Origin: Watersipora subatra
Taxonomy: Eukaryota > Bryozoa > Gymnolaemata > Cheilostomatida > Watersiporidae
NCBI RefSeq assembly: GCF_963576615.1
Contig: NC_088709.1
Coordinates: 20,601,243-20,665,242, forward strand
Reading direction: 5' to 3'
Length of the DNA: 64,000 bases
Shown: positions 45,610-57,222 of the stretch, piece by piece
How positions within the stretch are numbered: the first letter of the stretch is position 1
Layout of the letters: every line of letters starts with the position of its first letter
Position numbers and translations under genes: made by a program
The notes under the pieces: generated by a model
What the model was told of the DNA's origin: nothing
Database searches by the model: none
The model's input: the letters and a program-made list of their open reading frames with translations, nothing else

Positions 45610-46440
45610 CATTTTGGGTCAAAATGGTTGAAAAATACAGTGACACCCTTTAATTGAACACAGCGTCATTTGACCACCAATTTGACATTCATTGGTCTTC
45701 ATGAACCCACATGTAAAAAAACTAAAAATATACAGTGATCCGCAAACAAGTTTTCGCGCATTGGTACAACGATGACTCAGTTATATCAATCAAAATTAAT
45801 TTTGTTGTTGCTGTAGGGATTGCAGGTGTTTCAGAAAGAGTGTACCTGAGGAGAACAATCGTCGCAATCATTTTAACTACACTCTGTTTTGAAGTCGCTA
45901 AGGTCCAACTTCTACACACTGTTTTCAGATTTGTTCATAATGTCATTTGGAATATTATCTAAAGACTGAAGCATTTTGATGAACCATGGGAATACTCTTC
46001 AGGAACACCAGTCAATATAGTAGCAACAATTGTTATTGCGCATTTGATGATGTTTTCTATCGCCAATGCTTTGTCATATTTTCTTAAAAAGTTCGAAAGC
46101 AGTACCATGGAAATAATTATTAACTGTATTTGGCTAATATTTTTCACCCAAAGTAGTTCTTTGTTTAACTTGTTAGATACAACGAAAAAGCGAAAAGGGG
46201 TCGAGCAAAAATGTCGAGGCTGATGGCATTGATGTTGCTCCACCCAAAGAAGATTGCAAAGCATAGGCAACATTTGCTTCGCTCGTCAAAGGGTTAAGTT
46301 TATCTTTTTAAAATGCCGACGAGCTAGTCGAAAACTACTGCGCGGCTCTCTATTTGATCGCCATCTCTAATAAAATGCCATTATTGGGAATGGGTTGAAA
46401 AATGCATCACAATGAAATTCAAATGGAGGTTTTATGGTAT
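45610..46440 (+). mobile_element. F1-family element, copy 5
   Basis: Left GAACACAGCGTCATTTGACCA and CAATTTGACATTCATTGG; right CAAATGGAGGTTTTATGGTA. About 0.8 kb, internally deleted. It lies directly before the 46455-46745 satellite. Confidence 0.55.
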
Positions 46441-46454
46441 TTATATGATAAAGA

Positions 46455-46745
46455 TTAACGATCACTTGTGGATTTTGTATTATGTTTTTCTATCTTTCGT
46501 ACCCATGTTTTTCTCTCAGTCATGCAATATATGACCATGTTCTCTGTACCTATCTCTTGTTTATTGATGTTCTTGGTAGCCATGTTTACTTTTGTCAGTT
46601 TCTCCAAGTCTAATTCCTCGTTAGTCCATGTCTCTATAAACTTGCCAGCTATTGTTATTTTACAACCATATCTGCTGTTTTGTGTAGATACATGTATTTT
46701 ATTCCCATTCCTGCTATAAATAGTTCCACTACAGCCATATTGTAT
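46455..46745. repeat. Degenerate TTTTCTATAGCCATG-like satellite
   Basis: Loose units such as TTTTCTATCTTTCGTACCCATG, TTCTCTGTACC and GGTAGCCATGTTTAC. It is followed by an ACCAGCCAGTTT.AAG segment also found before exon b, showing that exons b-c and e-f are paralogous blocks. Confidence 0.5.
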
Positions 46746-46876
46746 CAAAACCACACAATATGTTATCATCATGCTTTTACCAGCCAGTTTGAAGCAAACA
46801 TTTTCTAGGCTGGTCCTCATACTTAGTTGAACTATAATTCTGCATGCTTGTAGTTAGTAATTTCTTGATATTTTAT

Positions 46877-46940
46877 ATGTTAAGTACTGAGGTTAAAGTA
46901 GAACCTGGTGATTCATCAATCAACAATGACTGTGATGAAA
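46877..46940 (+). CDS. Zinc-finger gene, SUMO-motif exon e (possible alternative start)
   Basis: Paralogue of exon b, encoding STEVKVEPGDSSINNDCDE with an intact VKVE motif and a GTAATT donor (phase 1). As an internal exon it is spoiled: where exon b has TAG/ATATCGAG, this copy reads TAAG/TACTGAG. The AG is therefore displaced by one base, and splicing there gives a stop. An in-frame ATG at 46877 (or 46844) would rescue it as a first coding exon, starting MLSTEVKVEP. Its last base before the donor is A instead of G, which weakens the donor slightly. Confidence 0.45.
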
Positions 46941-47047
46941 GTAATTGTGTTGCAGTTATAATTTCTTGGAATTCGTCTCAACTTAGTAAATATACAAGAC
47001 AATTATCATTGTTATGTTCTTTAAATGACCTCTCATATTTATTGTAG

Positions 47048-47110
47048 GAGTTGCAGAAGTGAGAACAGAACCAGGATCTGATGTTGGTGCTGATAACCTC
47101 AACCCAACTG
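47048..47110 (+). CDS. Zinc-finger gene, exon f (diverged SUMO-type exon)
   Basis: 63 bp, TTATTGTAG acceptor, GTTAGT donor, phase 1-1; paralogue of exon c. It encodes VAEVRTEPGSDVGADNLNPT plus a split G. The SUMO lysine is replaced by R. A 107-bp intron separates it from exon e. It is the last upstream exon before the two zinc-finger exons and can join either in phase. Confidence 0.6.
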
Positions 47111-47952
47111 GTTAGTTAAAATTTTTTAATAATAGTGATAACTGGTGCTGATCAGCTCTGATGCCTCTTAGCTGAGTAAATATGATAATTACCTTCCTCT
47201 ATCGTCTTACCAACTAGTTTTAGTAAAACTAAATTTGATTATAATATATTGTGTCATTCTCTATTAGGTCACAGACCTTTTCATATATGTTCTTTTCAGT
47301 ACTAGTTGTCAGAGGATTTCAGTTTTTTGTTTTTGCTGGTTGCTATATCAACCTATGCAGCGGTCCACGTGAACCGCTGGTCACAACAGTAATATATTGG
47401 TACAACGTCTCAAGACTTTGTCGATGCAACATTTGCAATGGTCATAGTCATTTTAAATGTATTTTTAATGAGAAAGATAGGCAATAACATGTTTTGCTTT
47501 GTATTCATATTAAAGAGTGTAGCATTTTGGAAAATCGTTTGAAAAAGAAAAATATAATGACAGGCTTCTAATGATTTATATAAGCTGAGTTTGTGTATTG
47601 GATGCATTTAGCTCATGGTCTTCACAAAGACATGACCAGAGCATAGATGACCAAATCAGGACTCAAACTGAAAGTTAACTATTGGTTTCACGAAAATATA
47701 AAATTGTATCTTTATTAGTTTGTCACATGACGGCACTTGTCCTTCATGTTAGCTTTTTACTGCATTCAAACTTGAGTGTGATGAAACACTTTATGAGCTT
47801 TAATTTTTTACTTTAAACTCACTTTACTAGCTTTTCTAGTTTTAATATCAGAATTCATTGAGTGCACGCTTACAAACCTTCTAGGTTTGCTTTATTACCA
47901 ATATGTGCAAGCTGATTCCAAGTATGTACATTTATGATTAAACAGCTGATTA

Positions 47953-49130
47953 TTGTGAAACCTCTAATTGAATGACACCTCCATTTGAACGTCACCTCAA
48001 TTAACCGCCACTATGAAAGGATGGTTGGAAATTAGAGCGCCACCTTATATTTCAACGCCACCTCTATTTGACAGCCACTTTGATATTATTTGATCTTTAT
48101 GAATCCGTAATATCAGGTGATCAGTAGAAAAGTATCCACAACATCGTATTAATGATGTATCGTTTATGTCAATAACAGAGGTTTTGTCGTTGTCTAACTC
48201 GAAATCTTTTCATCTTTTTAAAGCTTGGAGTGCAACACTATAGAAATAATTAATAAATGTATCAGGCTAATAGTAGTTTATTGTCGTCGTGAACACTGTC
48301 TCGATACTTCGGTGCACATGTATATAAAACGGTTTACATATATGATGGTATGTGAACAAATAGTTTTATAGGCCATTGGTTATGTTTAGCGTGCAAAACT
48401 TTAACGCGTTGAATTTGTGCTAAAAGCAACACGTTAAAGTTTCCTCTGCTAATAAATTGTTTTAACGCAAGTTTCGACTGGTTGAGTAGTGCAGAAAAGA
48501 GTTGAGGTCAGATGACATTGTCGAGGTATTCGATAATGCCATCAAAAGCAAGAATCAGATTTATAGCACATTTGATAGCACCGTTGATCTTACAGTTGAT
48601 CGATGCTTTTAACTCTTCTTCTATTGCACATACCAAGCTAGTTTTTGCTGCAAGCTGTAGCAAACATATCAATGAGTGCAATTAACTTTTATGAAACATT
48701 AAATAAGGATATAAAATAAACATTTCTTCAAATTTAGAATGAAATGAAAATTGGAAGCTGCAACAAATTGTCAAACGGGACACAAGCTATATCATCACCG
48801 CAGGTTTATTGCCAGTGATAGATATCAATTGGTAGAGAAAGTTTTTGGTTGATTAATGCATATTTATTAAGAGATTTTTGACAAGTTGCAAGTAAGTTAG
48901 TGAATTTATCGCATTCAAAAGAGTTAAGGTCGCTCTACCGGAAGGAGAGGCCAAAATATAGGCGATATTCGCTTCGCACGTAAAAGGGCTAAATTTATCT
49001 CTCCACAATTCTGACAAGCCGTTTGAAAAATGTGACGCCAGATTCTATTTGAACGCCACCTCAACTCAACCACTACTATAAAAGGTTGGCAAAGTGGAGC
49101 ACCATGGCGTTCAATTAGAGGTTGTATGGT
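47953..49130 (+). mobile_element. F1-family element, copy 6
   Basis: Left GTGAAACCTCTAATTGAATG, right ...GCGTTCAATTAGAGGTTG; arms carry CGCCACCTCTATTTGACAGC and GAACGCCACCTCAACTCAAC. Corresponds by position to copy 8 in unit 2. Confidence 0.7.
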
Positions 49131-49500
49131 ATATAAACCAGTTCATGGAGGATAGATAGACCCGAGCGTCACACAAAAAGATTTTTGTGTGACATGTAAA
49201 GGCTGTTAATGTTATTTGTTATTATCATGTATGTGGTTGTTGCAGCATGCGGTAAGATGAACTCAGGCATACCAACATTTTTAAATTTAATCATCCACAA
49301 AGTCCTTTCATCCTAAATAGTACACCTGATGGTTCATATTAGTATTTGTATTATATAAGTATATTAGGCATACTTGCATTGAACACTCCTAGAAAATCTT
49401 ACATCACAGGGTTTAAATGACACTTTTTTGATATAACAATTCTTGAGCGTGAACCATACTGCTAAGTTTGTCGGCCAGAAACTAGCAACTTGTATTATAT

Positions 49501-50630
49501 GTATAGATTGAGGACAGAAATATTTTCAAAGAGATAAAAATGATATATCTGGAAGATTGTTATGCCCTAAAGCTGTAAAGACAAAAAACAAAAGGCCTCA
49601 CTGCAAGGAAACCTCTACAGTGTGTGCTATGCAGTGCTAGCTTTGCTCGTCGCAGTCATCTAGCAACTCACATGAGAACACATACCGGACAGAAGCCATT
49701 CCAATGTAAGATATGTGGAATTCGGTTTGCTCATCGCCATAATTTAACAAGGCATATGAAGATTCATACTGGAGAAAAACCATTCCAATGCAATATGTGT
49801 AGTAGAAGATTTTCTGAGACCGGCCATTTACCAAAATACATTTGGACTCTGGAGAAAAACCATTCCAGTGCAAGATATGCAGCAGTAGCTTTTTTTATAC
49901 TGCAAATCTAGCAAGACATATGAGGATTCACACTGGAGAAAAACTATTCCAGTGCAAGATATGCATTAGTCAATTTGCTCTTCACCATCATCTAACAAGA
50001 CACATGATGACTCACGCCGGAGAAAAACCATTCCGGTGCAAGATATGCAGCAGTAGATTTGTTCATAATGCAAATCTAACAAGACACATGAGGACTCACA
50101 CCGAAGAAAAACCATTCCAGTGCAAGATATGCAGCGGTAACTTTGCTCAGCATGCAAATCTAACAAGACACGTGAGGATTCACACTGGAGAGAAGCCTTT
50201 TCAGTGTGAGATATGCAGTAGTCGGTTTGCTCATCGCCATACTCTAACAGGACGCATGAGAACTCACACTGCAGAGAAACCATTCCAATGTAAGATATGC
50301 AGTAGTCTGTTTGCTCATTGCCAACACCTAACAAGTCATATTAGGACTCATACTGAAGAAAAACCATACCAGTGCAAGATATGCAGCAGTAGATTGGTTC
50401 ATTATGCAAATCTAACAAGACACATGATGACTCACACCGAAGAAAAACCATTCCAGTGCAAGATATGCAGCGGTAACTTTGCTCAGCATGCAAATCTAAC
50501 AACACACATAAGGACTCATACTGGAAAGAAACCATTTCTGTGTAAGATATGCAGTAGTCGGTTTGCTCATCACCATAATGTAACACGTCATGTGAGGACT
50601 CACACTGGATGGAAGCCATTTCAATGTTAG
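49501..50630 (+). pseudogene. C2H2 zinc-finger exon 1, inactivated (12 recognisable fingers)
   Basis: Tandem paralogue of 57223-58439. The acceptor AG has become AT (TATTATAT/GTATAG against TATTATAG/GTCAAG). TGA stands at 49509-49511 in place of TGT. One extra A in the run at 49581-49594 shifts the frame. A 4-bp deletion (ACAC) at 49849/49850 shifts it again inside finger 3. The fingers then run open from about 49850 to TAG at 50628-50630, nine more C2H2 units with mostly TGEKP/TEEKP linkers; one has H changed to R (LTGRMRTH). After the TAG a further finger-like stretch (CSSSFTQRNQF...LLKSH) can be read. Four independent lesions indicate loss of function. Confidence 0.88.
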
Positions 50631-50639
50631 ATGTGCAGT

Positions 50640-51410
50640 AGTAGCTTTACTCAGCGTAATCAATTTAAAACTCTCTTGAAAAGTCATACTTCATGGGAGC
50701 CATTTCATTATAAGGCATACAACTGTACATGCTCAAATGCATGTGGCCACACCCATACATTCTGATTTGGTTTATAAAATTGTATAGTGAGTCATCTTTT
50801 TTGTTGTGTGATCACATATGTTGTACACGAGTTAAAAATTAATTCTCTCTTTCTTGTAAAATATCCCTAGCTTCGTGATCAAAAGTTACATGTGTGTTTT
50901 CTATTAATTGACAAGCCTTGGTTCATTTTGGTTGAACTGAGTTGAACATGACTAACAACTGCAACTTTTTGAACATGAGAACATTGGCTGATCCTCCTGA
51001 CCAAACCTTCTGATGTTGAAAACATGGAATCAATTACTTTTGTAATTAAATATTTGTAGCAAAGCTTTAATTTTTTAGTGCATGAAATTTCTTACATAAT
51101 GCTGAGCAATAGTTCACAAAACAGTTATGGTTTCCTGTTAGATTTACAATTAGATCTTTTAGTGGAAATCCAGTTTCATCATGTAGCATTCTGGCCTGCT
51201 TAAGGGTTAAAAACACATTTTTTTTATGGTATTAACAGCTGCAGATAACATTAAAGATTTTGGTTTCAATGCTTGTTCAATTATGGAAAATATTTTGTAT
51301 ATGCTGCTAACATGTACAGGCTACCTTCCAAGCTTTAAAGGCTGTTTTTGACGTTACAGGTATGCAGAGTGTATAAGCCGCAACCGCTGATTTTCCATTT
51401 GATTAACACA
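50640..51410. other. 3' flank of zinc-finger exon 1
   Basis: Matches 58440-59201 in unit 2 almost block for block (GACAAGCCTTGGTTCATTTT, ACATTGGCTGATCCTCCT, GCTGCAGATAACATTAAAG). Probably the ancestral 3' UTR and downstream sequence; no canonical AATAAA noticed. Confidence 0.5.
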
Positions 51411-52970
51411 CAGTAAAACTTCTATTTGAAGGCGACCTTTATTTAAGCGCCACCTCTATTTGACCGTCTATTTAATATTCAGTGGCCTTTACGAACCCAT
51501 ATCTAAGTCCATCTTCGAACTCCGAATGTGTTCTTTATTTGTTAAAATTTTGAAATCAACCATGTGAACATCATTAATAACTGTATTAGGCTAATACTAG
51601 TTCTTTTTCGACATGAACTTGATACTCCGACATACACTGTACATGTATGTGATAAACTGTTTACATTTACAATGGTATGTAAATTATTACTTTTATGCTA
51701 AAAGTTGTGCATAGCAATGCAGTTAAAAGTTCATCTTTTGTGCGAAATACAATGCAGAAAAGTTTTTCGTTGCCCAGAAAATTGTTTGGACCCTAATATC
51801 AACTAGTTCAGCAGTGCGAAAGAAGAGTTGAGGACAAAAAACATTGTAGAAGGTTTTGAAGCCTAGAAGCCATCATAGCCAGAAGATTCTCGTTCCATCG
51901 GAGGCAATAATCAGAATGCGACTGGCCGAGCAAATGATGCAAAAATTTTTGTTTTCAAAATTATTAAATAATCACTAATGGTTTCTGTACAACCAATGAT
52001 ACACAGCCCCCAAGAATAGGCAACAGCTATCATATGGGTGGGGTTTAATGATCGAGCTCTGTTGCGATTGTGCTAGCCTGGGTTTCGGAGCTAACACAAT
52101 TCTCATGGGGCGGTCGCGTTGCCTTGTTAGATTTTGGAAAACACGGCTCGCTGTTATTGTTTCATTAGCTCCTTCAGTCAGTAGACCCCACAGTTCGCAA
52201 TAGTAAACTTTGAACTTTTACCATGTATTATGTGTATTATGTGTTCTACTTCTACAACTTCTACAATGTCGCTTCTACTTTGTGTCCTCTGTTTGACGGA
52301 GCAGCATTTATGCCCCCTCGGGCTCGGCACTTTTCCTAAATGGTTTTTCACAATTGTCAAAGTATCAGATCGAGTTAAATAAAGAACTATTCTAATGAAA
52401 CATCGTGTGTGGATGCATTTGTTACATATTTCGATGGCGTTGCTTTCAAAGTTTAAAAAAGCCAACAAGCTATGAGTTACAATGCGGTCTTAAATATGCC
52501 GTAACAATGCCTGCTACATTGTACGATGTCTCTGAAAATAATTTTAATTTTTCAACAGAATGGTCATGTCTTCATATCAGTTTATAAACTACCTTGTGGG
52601 CAACCCTAAAACCAAAATGTTGGACTTGGACCTTAGCGACTTCGAATCGAAGTGCAGCTTTTATAATTATGATGATCGATCTTCTCAGGCACATCATCAC
52701 TAAAGCCATGCCAACCACTGCGGCAATAATGAAAGAATTCTTATTTGTTCAATATTGTTATTATTTGTACCATTTTATGGGTAATTTTCTATTGAATACT
52801 TTATATTATGGATTCATAGAGATCAAACGAGATTAATTTCAAAGTTTCAGTCTAATAGAGGTAGCATTTATCTAAAGGGTGCAACTGTCTTTTCCAACCC
52901 TCTTCTTGTATTGGTGTTCTATTAGAGCTGACGTTCAAGTCAAGGTGGCGCTCAAATAGAGATTTTATGA
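51411..52970 (+). mobile_element. F1-family element, copy 7
   Basis: Left CAGTAAAACTTCTATTTGAA, right ...GGCGCTCAAATAGAGATTTTATG. Both ends are of the left-arm type. It carries an open copy of the small F1 ORF (about 52568-52703). GC-rich stretch at about 52040-52120. Confidence 0.65.
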
Positions 52971-54109
52971 TGAGTATGCTCTTTTAAGATGCACAGGCAA
53001 TAATTTTTCTTGTGCTATTTAGAATGTTTTGGTCTCACATTATCTAATACAATGGTTACCTTGAGCACTATGAGCACCTCTGAGGTATTGGTTAACTAAC
53101 CTCAAGTTGTTTTGAATGGTATGCAAGCTTATTACCAAGCCAAGTTCTATGGTGGATGATGATTTAGGACATTTGACAGTCATTTTAAGGCTGGAAGATT
53201 GATGTGATCAGTTGTCCTTGGCCAGTTGAAGTTATACACATAGTAGTAGAGCAAATGTCTGTAGCTCATCAGTTTTTCTAAATTGTGTTGTACTTTACTA
53301 CTACAATATGTAGCGCTTAGAATTGTGGTATTCTTGAGAACCCAATTTGCAATCTGATTTTCAAATTAGAGAGATGTCTATTTTGCATAGCTCTCATTAT
53401 TTCCTTTTTTTCAAAGCACAATCAACAGATTACACTGGATTTTAATGACAACACGTTTTCTGAATCTAAAAGTTAGACATTCTAGCTATAGCATCTAATG
53501 TAAAAGTAGCGATTTTATAGTGGACCGTGCTGATGCAGCATCTGGTGTCTCCCACGGGCAACCTGCTTAGACAGTCTGGTCATAGTATATGGTGGTACTT
53601 GCTCCGGTGATGGAATCGCTGGTTAATCTACACCAGGAGGAACCTTGTTGGGTGGTCTTGCCTTAGCAGTTGATGGCTTGTTAGCAGTTTTGCGACAGAT
53701 TTTCCAGCTATTGCATATGCTGGTTCATTGTGTAGAAATAGAATTCCTGGATAGTCACACTGTTAAGTCTTGTAGTAAAAAGCAATAAGGAAATGCAATC
53801 CACTTCAATTATGTAATTCAATTCAATTATGCAGCTCTTCGTCATGCTTGCAAAATTGACTTGACACCAGTCTTCATAATTGCTGAAATTTGATCTCATT
53901 TGGTCAACAAGCGGCCAATCAAGACGCTAATGGTTCCGATCGTAGTTGTCAAAGGTCAACATGTTGAAAGTCTATTGCATCGTCGCTAACAACGATTATG
54001 TTTGCCACTGATCACAAACTTATGTCGTAGCAGTCCATCGGTGTGGTCAACCGCACAGCTAATCATCGATTTAAGTGATTTTACAAGTGTTTTTATTTTT
54101 ACAAGTATT
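52971..54109. other. Duplicated spacer with a proline-rich ORF relic on the minus strand
   Basis: About 53511-53700 on the minus strand reads KTANKPSTAKARPPNKVPPG, then stop, then PAIPSPEQV...YTMTRLSKQVARG. The unit 2 copy (about 61370-61560) reads KAKPPNKVPPGVDYPALPSL...TMTRLSKKVARGGHQ. Each copy keeps codons the other has lost, suggesting a once-open frame. Identity unknown. Confidence 0.35.
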
Positions 54110-54612
54110 TGCTAATGTTTAAGGTAGAAAATAATGTATTTTGTTTTGTATTCAGTTAGAAAATGTAGCGTTATGTGTAGCATTTTTGAAAAGCGTTTAA
54201 AAAAAGAAAAAAATAATCACAGGCTTTTAATGATTTTTATAAGCTGAGTTCTTGTATTGGATGCGTCCAGCTCATAGTCTTCACAAAGGCATGACCGAAG
54301 CATAAACGACCAGATTGTGACTCAACTTGAAAGTTAACTATTGGTTTTACTAAAATTTAACATTGTTTCCCTGTCAGTTTGTCACATGATGTCACTTGTC
54401 CTACATGTTAGTTTTTACTGCATTCAAACTTAATTTGGATGAAACACTTTATGAGCTTCATTTTTTATATGTTTGAACTTACTTTAGTAGCTTTCCTAGT
54501 CTATGTATTAGAATCCATTGAGTTTACGCTTACAGACCTTTTAGGTTTGCTTTATGAACAAAACCTACCAGCTGATTTCAAGTAAGTACATTTCTGATGA
54601 AACTGCTGATTA

Positions 54613-56845
54613 CCGTAGAACCTCTAATTGAACGCCACTTGGCCCACCTCTATTAGGAATGCCATCTCTATTTAATCGCCACTATGGGAGAAAGGTTGCA
54701 AAAAAGAGTGGCACCTTTTAATTTAACGCCGCCTCCATTTCATCGCCACTTTGATAATCATTAATCTTCATGAATCTGTAATATCAAGTGATCAGTAGAA
54801 AAGTGTCGACAAAATAATATTGAAAATATATCGTTTACGTCAATAATAAGAAGTTTTGTTTTTGTCCAACTCAAAAGCTTTTTAATTTTTTAAAGCTTCG
54901 AAGGCAACTCGAAAGAAATAATTAATAACTCTCTCAGGCTAATAGCAAGGATTACGTGTTTGTCACAATTTCCATTTCCATAACATTTCCATAATTCATT
55001 TCCATATTATTTCCATTTCCATAACATTTTCATAATTTATTTCCATATTATTTCCATTGCCATAATTCAATTCCATATTATTTCCATAACATTTCCATAA
55101 TTCATTTCTATATTATTTCCATAACATTTCCATAATTTATTTCCATATTATTTCCATAATATTTCCATACAATATTTCCTTAGTTTTTTTTCATAGCATT
55201 TGCATAAGTTATTTCCATATTATTTCAATTTCCATAACATTTTCATAATTTATTTTCATACATTTTCCATTTCCATAATATTTCCATAATTCATTTCCAT
55301 ATTTTTTCCATTTCCATAATTCATTTCCATATTCTTTCCATTTCCATAAATTTTTCATAATTCATTTCCATTTCCATAACTTCCATATTATTCCCATTTC
55401 CATAATTAATTTCCATATTGTTTCTATTTCCATAATTTATTTCCATATTATTTCCATTTCCATAATTTATTTCCATATTATTTCCATTTCCATAACATTT
55501 CCATAACTAATTTCTATATTATTTATATTTTCATAATATTTCCGTAATTCATTTCCATATTATTTCCATTTCCGTAACATTTCCATAATTCATTTCCATA
55601 TTTTTTCTATTTCTATAAAATTTCCATAATTCATTTCCATATTATTTCCATTTTTATAACATTTCCATATTGCTAAAGTAACTTTTCCATATCCATTTCC
55701 GTAAAATTATGGAAATATTTATGTTTATGGAAATAAATATAAAAAAGTAAACATTTCCATAATATGTTTAGCGATCCCTGGCTAATAGTAGTTCCTTGTC
55801 ATTGTAAACGCTGTCTTGATACTTCAAAGTTCATTTAGCCTTTACAAAAACGGTTTACATTTATGATGGTAGATGAACAACTAGTTTTATATGGTTATGT
55901 TTAGTGAGCAAAACTTTTTTGTGTTGCATTTGTGATAAAAGCAACACATGAAAGTTTGCCCTGCTAAAAAATTGTTTGCACGCAAATTTTGACTAGTTCA
56001 ATAGACAGAAAAAGACTTGAGGTCAGAAGACATCGTCAAAGGTATTGGACAACCCGAAAATGTTCGTTCCATGAGTAGCAACAATCAGAACATATAGCTA
56101 TGCAAGCAACGATGCAAATATTTTAGTTTAAAAGGTGTTAGTTTTTGTTTGTGCATGTAATATAAGTATGGCTCATTTATGTCACTTGTTCATGAATGTA
56201 ACTTTGTAGCATTTGATAGATTGTAATTATATAAATTTAAACTTTGAAGATTTATGGCATATTGTTTGATACCATCATTGCTATAAACTGATCTTACAAT
56301 TGATCGATGCTTTTAACTCCTCTTCTATTGCACATATATACCAAGCTAGTTTTTTTCTGCAGGCTGTTGTAAACGTATCAATGAGTGCAATAAGCTTTTA
56401 TGAAACATCATTAAGTAAAGATTTAGAATAAACATGTTTTCAAATTTAGAATGAAATGAAAATTGGAAGCCGCAACAAATTGTCAAACAGAACACAAGCT
56501 ATAATATCACTGCAGGTTAATTTCCAGCGATATAATATCAATTGGGACAAGTATTTCCCGGTTGCTCAATGCATACTTTTTAAGATATATTTGACAAGTT
56601 GGAGGTAAGTTAGTGAATTTATTGCATCCAAAAGAGTTAATGTCGCTCTACCGGAAGGAGAGGGCAAAATATAGGTGATCTTAGCTTCGCCCGAAGAAGG
56701 GTTAACTTTACCTTCCCACAATTCTGACAAGCCGTTTGGAAAATACAACACCAGCTTCTATTTGAACGCCACCTCCACTCGACCACCACTAAAAAGAAAA
56801 GATTGAAAAATAGAGCGCAATGGCGTTCAGTTAGAGGCTTTACTG
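54613..56845 (+). mobile_element. F1-family element, copy 8, expanded by a satellite
   Basis: Left CCGTAGAACCTCTAATTGAA and right ...CAGTTAGAGGCTTTACTG, each flanked by TA (54611-54612 and 56846-56847), the clearest TA duplication in the family. Same position in unit 2 as copy 6 in unit 1, so both descend from one insertion made before the segmental duplication. Confidence 0.75.
54966..55690 (+). repeat. TTTCCATA-based satellite array
   Basis: About 725 bp of imperfect repeats of TTTCCATA with AT-rich fill (TTTCCATAATTCA, TTTCCATATTATT, TTTCCATAACA) and no fixed long period. The distal edge has inverted pieces (TTATGGAAATA, 55710-55745). It is absent from the equivalent place in F1 copy 6, so the array expanded after the segmental duplication. 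Confidence 0.9.
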
Positions 56846-57222
56846 TATATCAACTATTTCAGAATGGATAGATAGACTCGAGTGTCACAATTTTTTTTCA
56901 CATCAAAATACATCTAAATGTTGTTAATGTTATTTGTCCTTATCATGTATGTGGTTGCTGCAACATGAGCTAAGATGCGCACATACATAGCAACATATTT
57001 AAATGTAACCATCCACAAAGTCCTCTCATCCTTATTGTTTACATCTGATAGTTCATATTAGTATTTGTATTATACAAGTATATTAGGCATACTTGCAATG
57101 AAAACTCTTATGAATATTATATTGTTTTCAGGGTTCAAATGGCATTTTTATGGTATAAAAATTCTCGAGTGTGAACCATTTTACTAAGCTTGTGGTTCAG
57201 AAACTATCAATTTATATTATAG

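Larger units (their letters stand above)
47384..54110 (+). repeat. Segmental duplication unit 1
   Basis: Unit 1 begins near GTACAACGTCTCAAGACTTTG/CATTTGCAATGG and TTTTGCTTTGTATTCATATT. It includes F1 copy 6, the dead zinc-finger exon and its 3' region, F1 copy 7 and a tail. Each of these blocks recurs in the same order in unit 2 (about 54110-63850). The starting motif recurs a third time at 63848-64000. Differences are indels, the TTTCCATA satellite and the K2 insertion in unit 2. Confidence 0.8.

Noticed and set aside
54966..55690. CRISPR-like regular array
   Set aside because: No constant repeat plus unique spacer structure; units are variable and AT-rich, in a eukaryotic context.
57171..57222. 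Apparent start of the intact zinc-finger ORF
   Set aside because: The first codon is GTG and the segment reads like an intron end (TTTATATTATAG). The exon more likely starts at 57223.
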